DNA from: Legionella moravica DSM 19234
GTDB lineage: Bacteria > Pseudomonadota > Gammaproteobacteria > Legionellales > Legionellaceae
DNA length: 64,000 nucleotides
Reading direction: 5' to 3'
NCBI RefSeq assembly: GCF_000423305.1
Contig: NZ_KE384001.1
Location: forward strand, 113,208-177,207
Shown here: positions 18,882 through 27,173 of the stretch, one piece after another
How the letters are laid out: each line of letters begins with the position of its first letter
Position numbering within the stretch: the first letter of the stretch is position 1
The notes under the pieces: model-generated
Databases searched by the model: none
Seen by the model: the letters and a program-made list of their open reading frames with translations, nothing else
Told to the model about the DNA's origin: nothing
Program-made: the position numbers and the translations under genes

Positions 18882-19151
18882 TTTTTGCTCCCTGTAATGC
18901 CTGAACACTCTAAATTACATGGTCGTAGAGGCGGTACTGACAGAAATTATAAATCGCAAGGATGATTAATCGTCTGGTCGAGTTGATTGTATTTATTTTA
19001 AAGAAAAATAAATATTCTCATATCAATTATAAACCATCAAGGCATAGTTGAGATAATGAGCGTGTTATTGATTTATAAGAACATTTTTAATAGAGGAGTG
19101 TTTTTTTTTATAAAGGTTAGATGTTGTATTAAGGTATTGTGGATTTTTATA

Positions 19152-19257
19152 AACCCTCATCCCCAGCCCTTCTCCCTTGAAGGGAGAAGGGAGTTTAGGT
19201 ACAAAAACATTCAAGCTCCCTTCTCCCTTCAAGGGAGAAGGGTTGGGGATGAGGGTT
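19152..19257. repeat. Palindromic repeat block 1 beside DUF559
   Basis: Two 40-bp arms, 19152-19191 and 19218-19257, are inverted copies with one mismatch. Each arm contains its own inner palindrome, CTTCTCCCTTGAAGGGAGAAG, so the block can fold as nested hairpins. The outer ends read AACCCTCATCCCC. The right arm ends one base before the stop codon of the DUF559 gene. No T-run follows, so it is not a plain terminator. An almost identical pair of arms occurs in block 2. Confidence 0.9.
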
Positions 19258-19258
19258 G

Positions 19259-19597
19259 CTAATCAATTACCACACTCTCAAGTAAATTTAAAACAAGCTC
19301 CATAACCCCCTCGATGTTATTAAACACTTCATTATTCCAAACACGCATGACCCGATAACCAAGTGCTTCTAAATCCTTTGTTCGTTGTTGGTCATATGCT
19401 TCGGCAGCCATATGTTGGCCGCCATCAACTTCAATAATGAGTTTTTTTTCTCGACAAACAAAATCAGCTATATAGTGGCCAAACACTTGTTCGCGTACAA
19501 ATTTATAGCCGCCTAGCCTTCTGTTTCGAAGATAATACCACATACGGATTGCAGCATCCGTTTGATTTTTTCTTAGGTTCCTTGCGCGCTCTTGCAT
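19259..19597 (-). CDS. DUF559 (Vsr-like PD-(D/E)xK) endonuclease domain protein
   Basis: This 112-residue protein belongs to the DUF559 branch of very-short-patch-repair-like restriction endonuclease folds. The core is IADFVCREKKLIIEVDGGQH, with Asp45, Glu56 and Asp58 as the likely metal-binding residues, followed by RTKDLEALGYRVMRVWNNEV. It is a complete stand-alone domain with ATG at 19597 and no strong ribosome binding site. The stop codon touches palindromic block 1, and block 2 begins 86 bp before the start. A fragment of a second, diverged copy lies at 19954-20025. The biochemical role of DUF559 proteins is unclear. The packaging between identical repeats suggests that nuclease and repeats travel together (inference). 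Confidence 0.88.
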   Translation of the reverse strand: MQERARNLRKNQTDAAIRMWYYLRNRRLGGYKFVREQVFGHYIADFVCREKKLIIEVDGGQHMAAEAYDQQRTKDLEALGYRVMRVWNNEVFNNIEGVMELVLNLLESVVID

Positions 19598-19682
19598 TGT
19601 GCTTCATTAATTTTATTGAATATCCGTTAAGGGGGATGTTATCTCGCTTTGGTATTATTTCAAGTTATTTTGGAATTTAATA

Positions 19683-19952
19683 AACCCTCATCCCCAACCC
19701 TTCTCCCTTGAAGGGAGAAGGGCGTTTATAAATCGGGTGGTTTGGTAATACTTTAACATTCAAGCTCCCTTATCCCTTCAAGGGAGAAGGGCGTTTAGGT
19801 ATAAACCGGGTGGTTTGGTAATACTTTAACATTCAAGCTCCCTTCTCCCTTCAAGGGAGAAGGGCGTTTAGGTATAAACCGGGTGGTTTGGTATTACTTT
19901 AACATTCAAGCTCCCTTCTCCCTTTAAGGGAGAAGGGTTGGGGATGAGGGTT
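19683..19952. repeat. Palindromic repeat block 2 with 73-bp tandem repeats
   Basis: The outer arms at 19683-19722 and 19913-19952 are the same 40-bp inverted repeat as in block 1. Between them a 73-bp unit, containing GGGTGGTTTGGTAATACTTT and the inner CTCCCTTCTCCC/GGGAGAAGGG palindrome, is repeated in tandem. The phrase AACATTCAAGCTCCCTT starts at 19755, 19828 and 19901, which fixes the period. The first unit is 4 bp shorter. Unit-number change by slippage is likely. Confidence 0.9.
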
Positions 19953-19953
19953 A

Positions 19954-20025
19954 CTAATCAATTGCCACACTCTCAAGTACATTTAAAACAAGCCCCACAA
20001 TCCCCCGGATGTTTTCAAACACTTT
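19954..20025 (-). pseudogene. Fragment of a second DUF559 gene (3' end)
   Basis: About 72 bp match the last 71 bp of the DUF559 gene at roughly 87% identity by eye. The frame is kept and reads FENIRGIVGLVLNVLESVAID against FNNIEGVMELVLNLLESVVID, ending in the same TAG. As in the intact copy, the stop directly abuts the palindromic arm. The gene is cut off upstream, so this is a decayed paralogue rather than a recent duplicate. Confidence 0.8.
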
Positions 20026-20095
20026 TTAAGGTTGGGATTGCGAAGCGGGATGTTTTTTAATATCCTGAATTATCACACTATTTTTGAATGAATAA

Positions 20096-21196
20096 ATGAT
20101 AAAGTCTTGGCTCAACGCATGGTTTAAAAATGGAAAAACCCAGGACGTTATTAAGCAACCGGTGTCTTCATCTGTAAAACCTCGACCTAATGCCGCTTTT
20201 TATGAGAATTACTTCACCCTGATTGCAAGTGGCGCTCGTTTAAAGCTGGTTGAGGCGATGTTTAATCTCGATTTATTTTCCTTGTTTGAACAACAAGACT
20301 GTGTTGCAGAGCAGGACATTATTAAACAATTACATTTAATGCCAATTCGAGCGAAGAAGTGGCTTCATCTGCTCAGTTCGGAGCATTTTTTAATTAAAAC
20401 AACGACCAGAGATTATCAGCCCGCCTACAGACTACCCGAAGAATTTGTTGAAATGATGCGCAGCGATAGATGGTGGGCTATTCGGTTCTTTTTTGGCACA
20501 TGGAGAGTTGGAGCTGAAGAAAATTTAACCGACGTACTTCGCTATGGCCAGGTTAAAGTCCCCGTATCCTGGCCGCCCAAAACGGATGAAGAAGCCCTTT
20601 GGCTTGAAAACTGGATGGCAAAAACAGCAGAACAACCAATACAGAATATATTGGAGCAAATCGATTTTAGTAGAGTGAGCAATGTATTGGATGTAGGAGG
20701 AGGGGATGGAACCATGGCCTGCGAATTTGCTCGAGCTCATCCTCACCTTAAGGTCACAGTCTACAATCTTCCCAAAGCGGCAGAACTGGCGAGACAAAAT
20801 ATCGAAAAGCAGGGATTAAGTCATAGAGTCAGCGTATATCAGGGAGATTTTATCAATGAAGATGCATTTCCATTAGGGTTCGATCTGGTGTTATTTACTC
20901 GTGTGTTGTTTGATTGGAATGAGCAAGTCGATAGAAAATTATTACGCATGGCTTATCAATGCTTACCAGAACATGGTCTGGTAGGTATTTGTGAGTTTTA
21001 TAAGGAGGAGAATCATGCACGATGCCTCTCTTCTGAATACCGATACATATTTCATGATGATTTTGCCCCGCATGTGATGAAAACCGCAGCCTCTTATCGC
21101 GCTATGCTAGAAGATATAGGGTTTACTGTTGTCATACCCAATACGGAACCTAAAGTTGGGTTTATATATACATCATTGATATTGGCTCAAAAATAA
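20096..21196 (+). CDS. SAM-dependent O-methyltransferase, first of two sister copies
   Basis: This 366-residue protein has the two-part build of PF00891 O-methyltransferases. An N-terminal helical dimerisation and winged-helix part (residues 35-130) precedes a Rossmann domain with VLDVGGGDGTMAC around residue 200. The region FTRVLFDWNEQVDRKLLRMA corresponds to the motif that often holds the catalytic His (LHDW); here that position is Phe, so proton abstraction must differ, as in several bacterial antibiotic O-methyltransferases. The gene is divergent from the PKS across the DUF559 unit and followed 29 bp later by a paralogue, so O-methylation of the polyketide is the likely job (inference). 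No strong ribosome binding site is seen before ATG 20096. Confidence 0.82.
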   Translation: MIKSWLNAWFKNGKTQDVIKQPVSSSVKPRPNAAFYENYFTLIASGARLKLVEAMFNLDLFSLFEQQDCVAEQDIIKQLHLMPIRAKKWLHLLSSEHFLIKTTTRDYQPAYRLPEEFVEMMRSDRWWAIRFFFGTWRVGAEENLTDVLRYGQVKVPVSWPPKTDEEALWLENWMAKTAEQPIQNILEQIDFSRVSNVLDVGGGDGTMACEFARAHPHLKVTVYNLPKAAELARQNIEKQGLSHRVSVYQGDFINEDAFPLGFDLVLFTRVLFDWNEQVDRKLLRMAYQCLPEHGLVGICEFYKEENHARCLSSEYRYIFHDDFAPHVMKTAASYRAMLEDIGFTVVIPNTEPKVGFIYTSLILAQK

Positions 21197-21225
21197 CACG
21201 CGTTCATTCTATCGGGCTATTCTAT

Positions 21226-22326
21226 ATGATGATTTCATGGTTAAAAAAGTGGTTTTCCAAAGACGATAATCATACGTATTCGGAACATAGCTTAGCTTCA
21301 GTAACGTCCAAAAAATACAATACTGACTTTTATAATAATTATTTTTCCCTGATTGCCCAAGGCGCACAACTTAAATTGATAGAAGCCATGTTCAGCCTCA
21401 ACCTGTTCTCATTGTTTGAACACCAGAAATGTGTTTTGGAACGAGATATTATTGAGCAATTAGGATTAATGCCCAATAGAGCGCTTAAATGGCTCCATCT
21501 TCTTGCTGATGAGCACTTTTTAGTGAAAATAACCACAGAGGATGGGAAGGAAGCCTATCAGTTGCCTGATGAATTCATTGCTCTGTTGCAAGGAGACAGT
21601 AAGTATTGGATGACTATGTTCTTTGCTTCCTGGAGCGAGATTGCTGATGAGAATTTAACAGACGCATTACGTTTTGGCTCCATAAGAAAACAGGTTTTCT
21701 GGCCCCCAAAAACCGAGGCGCAAGTTAAGAGGGTTGAGGAATGGATGACTTATACAGCTGATCAGCCTCTTCGTTGTATATTAAATCACATTGATTTTAG
21801 CAGGGTGACGCAACTTCTGGATGTTGGGGGCGGCGATGGAACCATGGCCTGTTCTATTGTAAACACTTATCCTCACTTACAAGCCACAGTATATAATGTA
21901 CCTCTTGCAGCCAAGTTGGCCAGAAACACGATTGAGGCCAAGGGGTTAAGTGGAACAGTAGCTGTATTAGAGGGAAATTTTATTAACGAAGACTCATTCC
22001 CATCCGGATATGATTTGATTTTATTTTCTCGGGTATTATTTGATTGGGATGAATCATTATGCCGAAAACTGTTACGAATGGCTTATCACGCATTGCCTGA
22101 GAAAGGCATGGTTGCTGTTTGTGAATTTTTTAAGGATGAGGCTGATCCTGCGTGCCTTGTTGCAGAATATCGCTACATTTTTTTTGATGCATTTGCAGTA
22201 GATATAATGAAAACTCCAGAGGAATACCATGCGATGTTGAAGGAAATAGGCTTCACAATTATTATACCTAATACTTCAAAACAGCAGCCTCTTTATGATT
22301 GTACTTTGATATTGGCTCAGAAATAG
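21226..22326 (+). CDS. SAM-dependent O-methyltransferase, second sister copy
   Basis: This protein has the same length and architecture as the preceding one and is identical over well more than half of its residues, so it arose by tandem duplication. LLDVGGGDGTMAC binds SAM, and the usual catalytic His is again Phe (RVLFDWDESLC). The N-terminal stretch after ISWLKKWF differs most from the first copy, while the substrate-facing middle part (ADENLTDALRFGS against AEENLTDVLRYGQ) has changed moderately. This would suit two related hydroxyl groups on one product (inference). ATG 21226 and 21229 are both possible; alignment with the first copy favours 21229. Confidence 0.82.
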   Translation: MMISWLKKWFSKDDNHTYSEHSLASVTSKKYNTDFYNNYFSLIAQGAQLKLIEAMFSLNLFSLFEHQKCVLERDIIEQLGLMPNRALKWLHLLADEHFLVKITTEDGKEAYQLPDEFIALLQGDSKYWMTMFFASWSEIADENLTDALRFGSIRKQVFWPPKTEAQVKRVEEWMTYTADQPLRCILNHIDFSRVTQLLDVGGGDGTMACSIVNTYPHLQATVYNVPLAAKLARNTIEAKGLSGTVAVLEGNFINEDSFPSGYDLILFSRVLFDWDESLCRKLLRMAYHALPEKGMVAVCEFFKDEADPACLVAEYRYIFFDAFAVDIMKTPEEYHAMLKEIGFTIIIPNTSKQQPLYDCTLILAQK

Positions 22327-22365
22327 ACAATCATTTATGATGCCACTTGCAGTCGTTTTAAAAAA

Positions 22366-23406
22366 TCAAGAATAAGCTTGGGTCATACATCCATACACTA
22401 ATCGCTTGCCTGAGTGGGCTTCTTTTCCATGCATAAAGGTAAAGTTATCAACGATCATAAAGTCTCCTGCGTGCCAATAGATTGGGTAGGTATGTTGGTC
22501 AATCACTTGATTAATTTGGAGGATTTCTGCAGAAGAGAATGGGGTATTATTACCATAATGGCAAACTATGGGTAACATGTCTTTAGCGATGAGATATCGG
22601 TTCACGAGGTAGGAGTATGTCGGTAATGCCTTTAATTCACCGTAGAGTAAATTGGAATAATAATTTAAATATCCTGCTGAATTAAACCACAGCGTTTGAT
22701 GGGTCACTGGATGAGTCACTGCTCCAGGTAAAAAATTCAGGACAATTAAATCAGTGCCTCCATTGACCCATTCCCATTTCAGTCCCTCGATGTTTAGGCG
22801 CTCTTCAATCTGTTTTTTCTCTACTGTACCAAAATAGTCCATCCAGGTTCGAGCACTGCTGGTATTTAACATCGATGTTATCAGAGATTGTTTGAGGGAT
22901 TTACCATGGAAAAATTGTTTGTAGACTATGCCATGCTTCATTATTTTTTGCTGTATCTCCTCTGGCATATCGTGCCAAATGGCTCCCGCATTTCCAAAAA
23001 GCGTCGCACCACCTTCACGTGCTGGGGTATTGCAACAAAAATAGATATGGCTGGGCGGGTTTTTGGTTCTGGGCTTTTCATGATGAAGAGGTAAAAATAT
23101 ATGGGCTGGGAGATCGCTCGAAGTATAAATTTCATTGGCCAATATTGTTCTTGCAATTTCATAATCTTTAGTACTGCAACGGTCACCCAAATTGCATGCT
23201 TCGATAGCCTGTGAAAAGTGATCCACATCCTGACAGGCAAAACTTCTAAATAAAAGAGCACCGTATTTTGCAAGCAGCTTTAAAAATTCCACTCGATGCT
23301 GATGAATGAGCTTAATTAAGTTTTCAGGGGTATTAAGTGGCGCGGCAAGAGAGGACGTGATGATGGGGATGTTTAACTCGCGATGATTTACTATTTTAAA
23401 ATCCAT
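22366..23406 (-). CDS. TauD/SyrP-like Fe(II)/2-oxoglutarate dioxygenase
   Basis: This is a 346-residue non-haem iron oxygenase that would couple 2-oxoglutarate decarboxylation to hydroxylation or another C-H oxidation. The facial triad is visible as LPLHHEKP (His108 and Glu110) and the distal His326 in FMHGKEAHSGKR, with the Arg that binds 2-oxoglutarate following. The HxE form and the NPPSHIYFCC stretch resemble SyrP-like tailoring hydroxylases rather than taurine dioxygenase. Beside the PKS and methyltransferases a tailoring role is most likely. The stop is 17 bp from the next gene upstream (23423), so the two minus-strand genes probably share a transcript. Confidence 0.85.
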   Translation of the reverse strand: MDFKIVNHRELNIPIITSSLAAPLNTPENLIKLIHQHRVEFLKLLAKYGALLFRSFACQDVDHFSQAIEACNLGDRCSTKDYEIARTILANEIYTSSDLPAHIFLPLHHEKPRTKNPPSHIYFCCNTPAREGGATLFGNAGAIWHDMPEEIQQKIMKHGIVYKQFFHGKSLKQSLITSMLNTSSARTWMDYFGTVEKKQIEERLNIEGLKWEWVNGGTDLIVLNFLPGAVTHPVTHQTLWFNSAGYLNYYSNLLYGELKALPTYSYLVNRYLIAKDMLPIVCHYGNNTPFSSAEILQINQVIDQHTYPIYWHAGDFMIVDNFTFMHGKEAHSGKRLVYGCMTQAYS

Positions 23407-23422
23407 TCTATCCCCTGCATGG

Positions 23423-24190
23423 TTATTTAATTGCTTCTAAATATATGGGGCGGGTTTCATAATATAATTTGCCCCCATATTGGCGATGACAATGTTCCTG
23501 GAATACTTCTAACAGATCTTCAATGATATCGTTAACTTCATCAGGTGGAAATGTTTTGATGAAAGGCATGGTTAATAATAAATTTTTAAAATAACTGATA
23601 TCAGGAAAGTAAACATGTGTCGTTTTTAGATTCAGTTTCAATTGTTTGAAAGGGAGTTGCAACAGGGTATTGAGAACACGATAAAAATAATATTGATATT
23701 CATTACTGGAATTAATGTAGCGTTCTGTTAAAAAATCATAGCGATGCTGTCTGGCTAATTCATAACAAGTTTGATAAATACTGTTGCTGGAAAAAGAGGA
23801 AAACAAAGCATATATTCTGCCGCCCTCAGCCAAGGAATGAAACATATTGGGAAAAGATAAGCTGATGTCAGTCCAATGCAAACACCAAAATGAAAGGATG
23901 AAATCAAATGGGTCAGTTGGTTGATACTCTTCAATATTGTGCAGTTCAAAACTGAGCGTTTTATTGGCCCAATGCTGATTCGCATGCTTGATCATCTCTG
24001 CTGAGCTGTCTATTCCAATGATATGTCCATTTTTTACATGATCTGCAAGAAAACGGGTGTATTGTCCATCGCCGCAGCCGATATCCAAAATTCTCCCAAA
24101 TGGCTGCACTGGGAAGCTTTTACGAAACGCTTCACTGGTTTCATTTTGAAAGTAGTTTCCCTTGGTATAATTTTCGGGATTCCAATCCAT
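23423..24190 (-). CDS. Class I SAM-dependent methyltransferase
   Basis: This is a 255-residue single-domain methyltransferase. Motif I is RILDIGCGDGQYTRFLAD, the acidic motif II GIDSSAEMI, and motif IV FDFILSFWCLHW. The shape resembles trans-aconitate or biotin-type carboxyl and carbon methyltransferases, but the substrate cannot be read. It is the promoter-proximal gene of a pair with the TauD-like oxygenase. Its place in the PKS locus suggests methylation of the product or of an intermediate (inference). It has no sequence kinship with the two PF00891 enzymes beyond the SAM fold. Confidence 0.8.
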   Translation of the reverse strand: MDWNPENYTKGNYFQNETSEAFRKSFPVQPFGRILDIGCGDGQYTRFLADHVKNGHIIGIDSSAEMIKHANQHWANKTLSFELHNIEEYQPTDPFDFILSFWCLHWTDISLSFPNMFHSLAEGGRIYALFSSFSSNSIYQTCYELARQHRYDFLTERYINSSNEYQYYFYRVLNTLLQLPFKQLKLNLKTTHVYFPDISYFKNLLLTMPFIKTFPPDEVNDIIEDLLEVFQEHCHRQYGGKLYYETRPIYLEAIK

Positions 24191-24275
24191 ATCAGTCCTG
24201 AACGTATTTCATAGAGTTATCCAACATACATAATATATTGGAAACCTATCTAATGAACAATAAGTTTTACCAGGG

Positions 24276-24323
24276 TCTCTCTGTACATGACAAAAAAGTT
24301 GTCTTGCCCGCACGGGCGGGCAA
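24276..24323 (-). repeat. Dispersed repeat tail with terminator-like hairpin, copy 1
   Basis: On the minus strand this reads TTGCCCGC, a 4-base loop, GCGGGCAA, then a T-rich run and TTGTCATGTACAGAG. The same sequence with few changes occurs at 63879-63924, and a degenerate opposite-strand copy lies at 24501-24541. The hairpin plus T-run has terminator form. In this copy the part that encodes the mini-ORF elsewhere is missing. Confidence 0.75.
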
Positions 24324-24412
24324 CTATTTGGCATTTGGCACTGCAGTACGTTGAGATAACTCGTTGACACACTCTTCAAATCATATCATCTCGAACGCCA
24401 AAAGGAGGTGAT

Positions 24413-24496
24413 ATGGAGTGTTTCAGCGAGTTGAAAGAGAGTTTAAACGTGGAAAACAATAATCCCGACTGGCTCTTTGGAATCGGTTTATTTTGA
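24413..24496 (+). CDS. 27-codon repeat-borne mini-ORF
   Basis: A perfect Shine-Dalgarno, AAAGGAGGTGAT, stands immediately before this ATG. The 27-residue reading frame contains ELKESLNVENNNPDWLFGIG and ends TGA at 24494-24496. A related frame at the window end reads ELKESFNLAKNNPHWLFNIN, also closes with TGA, and differs in length by exactly one codon. The conserved frame across diverged repeat copies argues for translation. The peptide is polar then hydrophobic and aromatic at its C terminus, and I recognise no family. The SD to ATG distance is somewhat short. A hairpin with a T-run follows. Confidence 0.45.
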   Translation: MECFSELKESLNVENNNPDWLFGIGLF

Positions 24497-24504
24497 TGAA
24501 TGTT

Positions 24505-24541
24505 TGCCCTTCTGCGTGGGCATGACCGTTTTTTTGCCATG
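24505..24541 (+). terminator. Hairpin and T-run after the mini-ORF
   Basis: TGCCC and GGGCA pair across TTCTGCGT and are followed by ACCGTTTTTTT. It is a decayed version of the GC-rich hairpin in the other two repeat copies. It lies 9 bp after the mini-ORF stop. Confidence 0.55.
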
Positions 24542-24694
24542 TACGGAGCCAGGGCTTTTTGACAATTGACTATTTTTTTGCTGACAAACGCTTACCTGCG
24601 GCAGCTTGCCCCTATCTTTTTGCCACTGCCCCGCGCTAAAACATGGGATCCGGCCTTGATGCGCGGGACGGTGAAAACGAATGGTCAACTGGCT

Positions 24695-26896
24695 CTAAGA
24701 GGTTAAACGCGGGGGCGTATTATTAGGCTCAGGGAGTTCGATCAGGAGCTGGGCAATCGCTGCTTTGTTTAAAGTAGTATCTAATTGATAGCTGACTTTT
24801 ACTTCAGGACGTTCTAATGATGCAGTCAGGTTGTGTTTTAATTCTGCACTAAAACGCTCAAATAAAGGTTTATCACCGGCGATTAAGCTTTTTATTTGCC
24901 GCTCGAGTGCTAAAGCAAACCAGGGGGTAGTGTGTGGAAGTATTGCTTCTACTATTTGGTGAAATCGCGCTTTTTCATCGGGACTGTCTTTGGGTAGCTG
25001 GGTGAGAATTACAGCAAAATCAGCATGTCGCTCGATAGGCGCATTTGCTATTATGAGTTCAAATTGCCTTGGGCTTAATTCTGCAGCGGCCATTTTGCAA
25101 TAAGGTTCCTGGATGTTTCTAAAAATCTCCCAAAATTTATTTTCTTTGATGGACTGTATGAGCTGATCTTCTGATATGTGGTGCAACATGAGGCTGAGAC
25201 GGTGTTCTCTGTTCTCAATGTCTGACTTATGATTCAACGGTTTCGCTTCGATCCGCCAAAAATGAGTGAGCAAATTTTTAAATTCGGGTAAAGCAGCTCG
25301 CTCAGCAATCATTTTAATTCGATTGTCGGGCAATGCATTCAAGTCACCCATGAGTTTTAGCTCATTAATAATATACGTTGTTGCATCCAGTTCCTGAATA
25401 AATGCGGCGAAAGCCTCATCGGTCCAATCCGTTTTAATCACAGGTTTGGCTGATGCATAGACTGGAGCTATTGAAGCGTTTACTGTTGCCCATTTGGATG
25501 TTTGAGGTTTGCTCTCCTTGGTACTTGAGGATGGTGCTGTTTGTTTGATATTTTTCTTGGTATTAATGGCAATATAATGTTCGGCCAATTTGGCCAATTC
25601 AATTTTAAAAGAAGCAGGATGGGCTAAATGAGTAATCTGATCGATTAACGCTGTTTTTATAGTTACTGTAGCATGAGGCAGAATAGAAACCAGTTTCCCT
25701 AGCAAATAAGGATCTGGTTGCAATTTTTTAATCATGTAATTGAGCGCATCATGATTTTTACTGTTCGAAGCAAATAACGCGAATTGATTTCGGTTCAAGG
25801 TGTTTGCTGCAGCTTCAATGTAGGTGTCTATATTGAGCAGTTTTAAAAAATCAGGGGAAGCAAGCGATGCAGTTAATTGAGCATCAGAGAGCGATTCAAG
25901 AACTACTGTAAATTTGTTCTTTTTATACTCCCTTTTGGATGGCTCAAATTCAAAACCACTAAATTGTCGCCACAGAGAATCCAGCTCCGTCAGGCTGTGA
26001 GCTCCTTTTCCTTTGACCGAACTGAGTCTTCCGACAAGTAACTGAATGTCTTTGTCGCTCATTTGACCCAGTCTGTCCCAAAACTCATCGCCTGATAATT
26101 TTGGATTTTTAATTACTTCAATCAATTTGACAATATAAGGTTCTTTGACTTTGGGTGTAGAGCCCTCTTTTTGCGGTTGAGCCTTTGCTTCATCCTGAGA
26201 TATCAACTGATTTATGGTTTCTGTAAATGTTAAGAGGTCTTCAGGGCTATTAAAATCATGTGACTTTGAAAATTTAAATGGCTTCGATTGGGGTTTTGTT
26301 TGGGATTTTGCAAAAAAGACATCCTGACCTTTAGTGACTCCAGGTTGAGTTGACGTGGTGGAGTCGGTTTTCTTTTGTGGCTTGAGAGAAACATCCTGAT
26401 TTTTAGTGTCTCCTGGTTTGGTGGACGGGGTTGAGTCCGCTTTCTCTTGATGTTTGATAGTAATATCCTTATCACTGGCTTGAGCAGGTGCACTCGCGTC
26501 GTTTTCTAATAACTTTGAGTGTAGCTGAGTAGCTTCATTGGATTCTATAGTTGCCCTGGTTAAATCCAGGCCAAAATTGAAGGCAGATATAGAGCCCAAT
26601 GAACCGATTTTTGCTCCATTCAAGCTTGATGCGCCAAGCTCTTTACCCTGGATTGCTCCACTAAGGAAACCTAATACACTACCCAAAAAGGCTAATGGAG
26701 AAGTTACTACAACGAATGGAACAGAAATCAAAATCAGCACAACTCCACCTAAGATCTTAGGATAATCGGGTTGTGCAATGCGATTCTTTTTAGTTTGTTC
26801 TGATGCTAACTGTTCGGATTCGTCGGTGCTGAACTGGGATGCTTTTTTTTGAGGAGGGGGAGTTGTATGGGATTTATTTTTAGGATAATCATTCAT
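24695..26896 (-). CDS. Orphan 733-residue protein with Gly-rich membrane segment and internal repeats
   Basis: I do not recognise this protein. Residues 1-45 are polar and charged. Residues about 47-115 are hydrophobic and Gly/Ser/Ala-rich (ILGGVVLILISVPFVVVTSP and following), enough for one to three membrane passes of the hairpin type. A low-complexity Lys/Thr/Pro region (about 145-200) holds a repeat of about 22 residues, visible as KADSTPSTKPGDTKNQDV and KTDSTTSTQPGVTKGQDV. The remaining 500 residues are predicted mostly helical, with Leu-rich segments such as LSDAQLTASLASPDFLKLL that look like tandem helical pairs. There is no signal peptide. An atypical membrane segment, linker repeats and helical body suit a translocated effector of Legionella (inference). 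A TTAATATT-like site about 45 bp upstream resembles half of a PmrA box but is not convincing. Confidence 0.6.
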   Translation of the reverse strand: MNDYPKNKSHTTPPPQKKASQFSTDESEQLASEQTKKNRIAQPDYPKILGGVVLILISVPFVVVTSPLAFLGSVLGFLSGAIQGKELGASSLNGAKIGSLGSISAFNFGLDLTRATIESNEATQLHSKLLENDASAPAQASDKDITIKHQEKADSTPSTKPGDTKNQDVSLKPQKKTDSTTSTQPGVTKGQDVFFAKSQTKPQSKPFKFSKSHDFNSPEDLLTFTETINQLISQDEAKAQPQKEGSTPKVKEPYIVKLIEVIKNPKLSGDEFWDRLGQMSDKDIQLLVGRLSSVKGKGAHSLTELDSLWRQFSGFEFEPSKREYKKNKFTVVLESLSDAQLTASLASPDFLKLLNIDTYIEAAANTLNRNQFALFASNSKNHDALNYMIKKLQPDPYLLGKLVSILPHATVTIKTALIDQITHLAHPASFKIELAKLAEHYIAINTKKNIKQTAPSSSTKESKPQTSKWATVNASIAPVYASAKPVIKTDWTDEAFAAFIQELDATTYIINELKLMGDLNALPDNRIKMIAERAALPEFKNLLTHFWRIEAKPLNHKSDIENREHRLSLMLHHISEDQLIQSIKENKFWEIFRNIQEPYCKMAAAELSPRQFELIIANAPIERHADFAVILTQLPKDSPDEKARFHQIVEAILPHTTPWFALALERQIKSLIAGDKPLFERFSAELKHNLTASLERPEVKVSYQLDTTLNKAAIAQLLIELPEPNNTPPRLTS

Positions 26897-27173
26897 TGTA
26901 ATCTCTATCGATTAAAGCGGTTTTCTAATGTTAATATTAATGCACAAATATAGGCTTAACAAGTTATTTTTTGATCAGTTTCTAGTGAGTGTTAGTTTAT
27001 AAAGTACATTTGGAAAGAGATGATGACTTCGGCAAAATGATTACTGCATTGTGAGGGATATAAGGGTAATGCGGTACTTTAACCTCAAAATTGGCAAATG
27101 TTCCCAATTATTCATAAACTTAATATCATAAGTGCGTCGCCACAAAACAGGCTCTAACCAAAGGATTTTCATC

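Noticed and set aside
19683..19952. CRISPR-like array because of regular 73-bp spacing
   Set aside because: The whole 73-bp unit is repeated, with no unique spacers, and the core is a palindrome; no cas genes are present.
22941..23273. 110-codon frame overlapping the TauD-like gene in another minus-strand frame
   Set aside because: It covers the same bases as the catalytic core of the dioxygenase and lacks a start signal or family match.
26230..26493. 87-codon frame inside the orphan 733-residue gene
   Set aside because: It overlaps the low-complexity repeat region, which gives open frames by chance; its amino acids merely mirror the repeat.
26926..26945. PmrA box before the 733-residue orphan gene (TTAATATTAA)
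   Set aside because: The second half-site is poor and the -10 candidate is weak, so it was not annotated.
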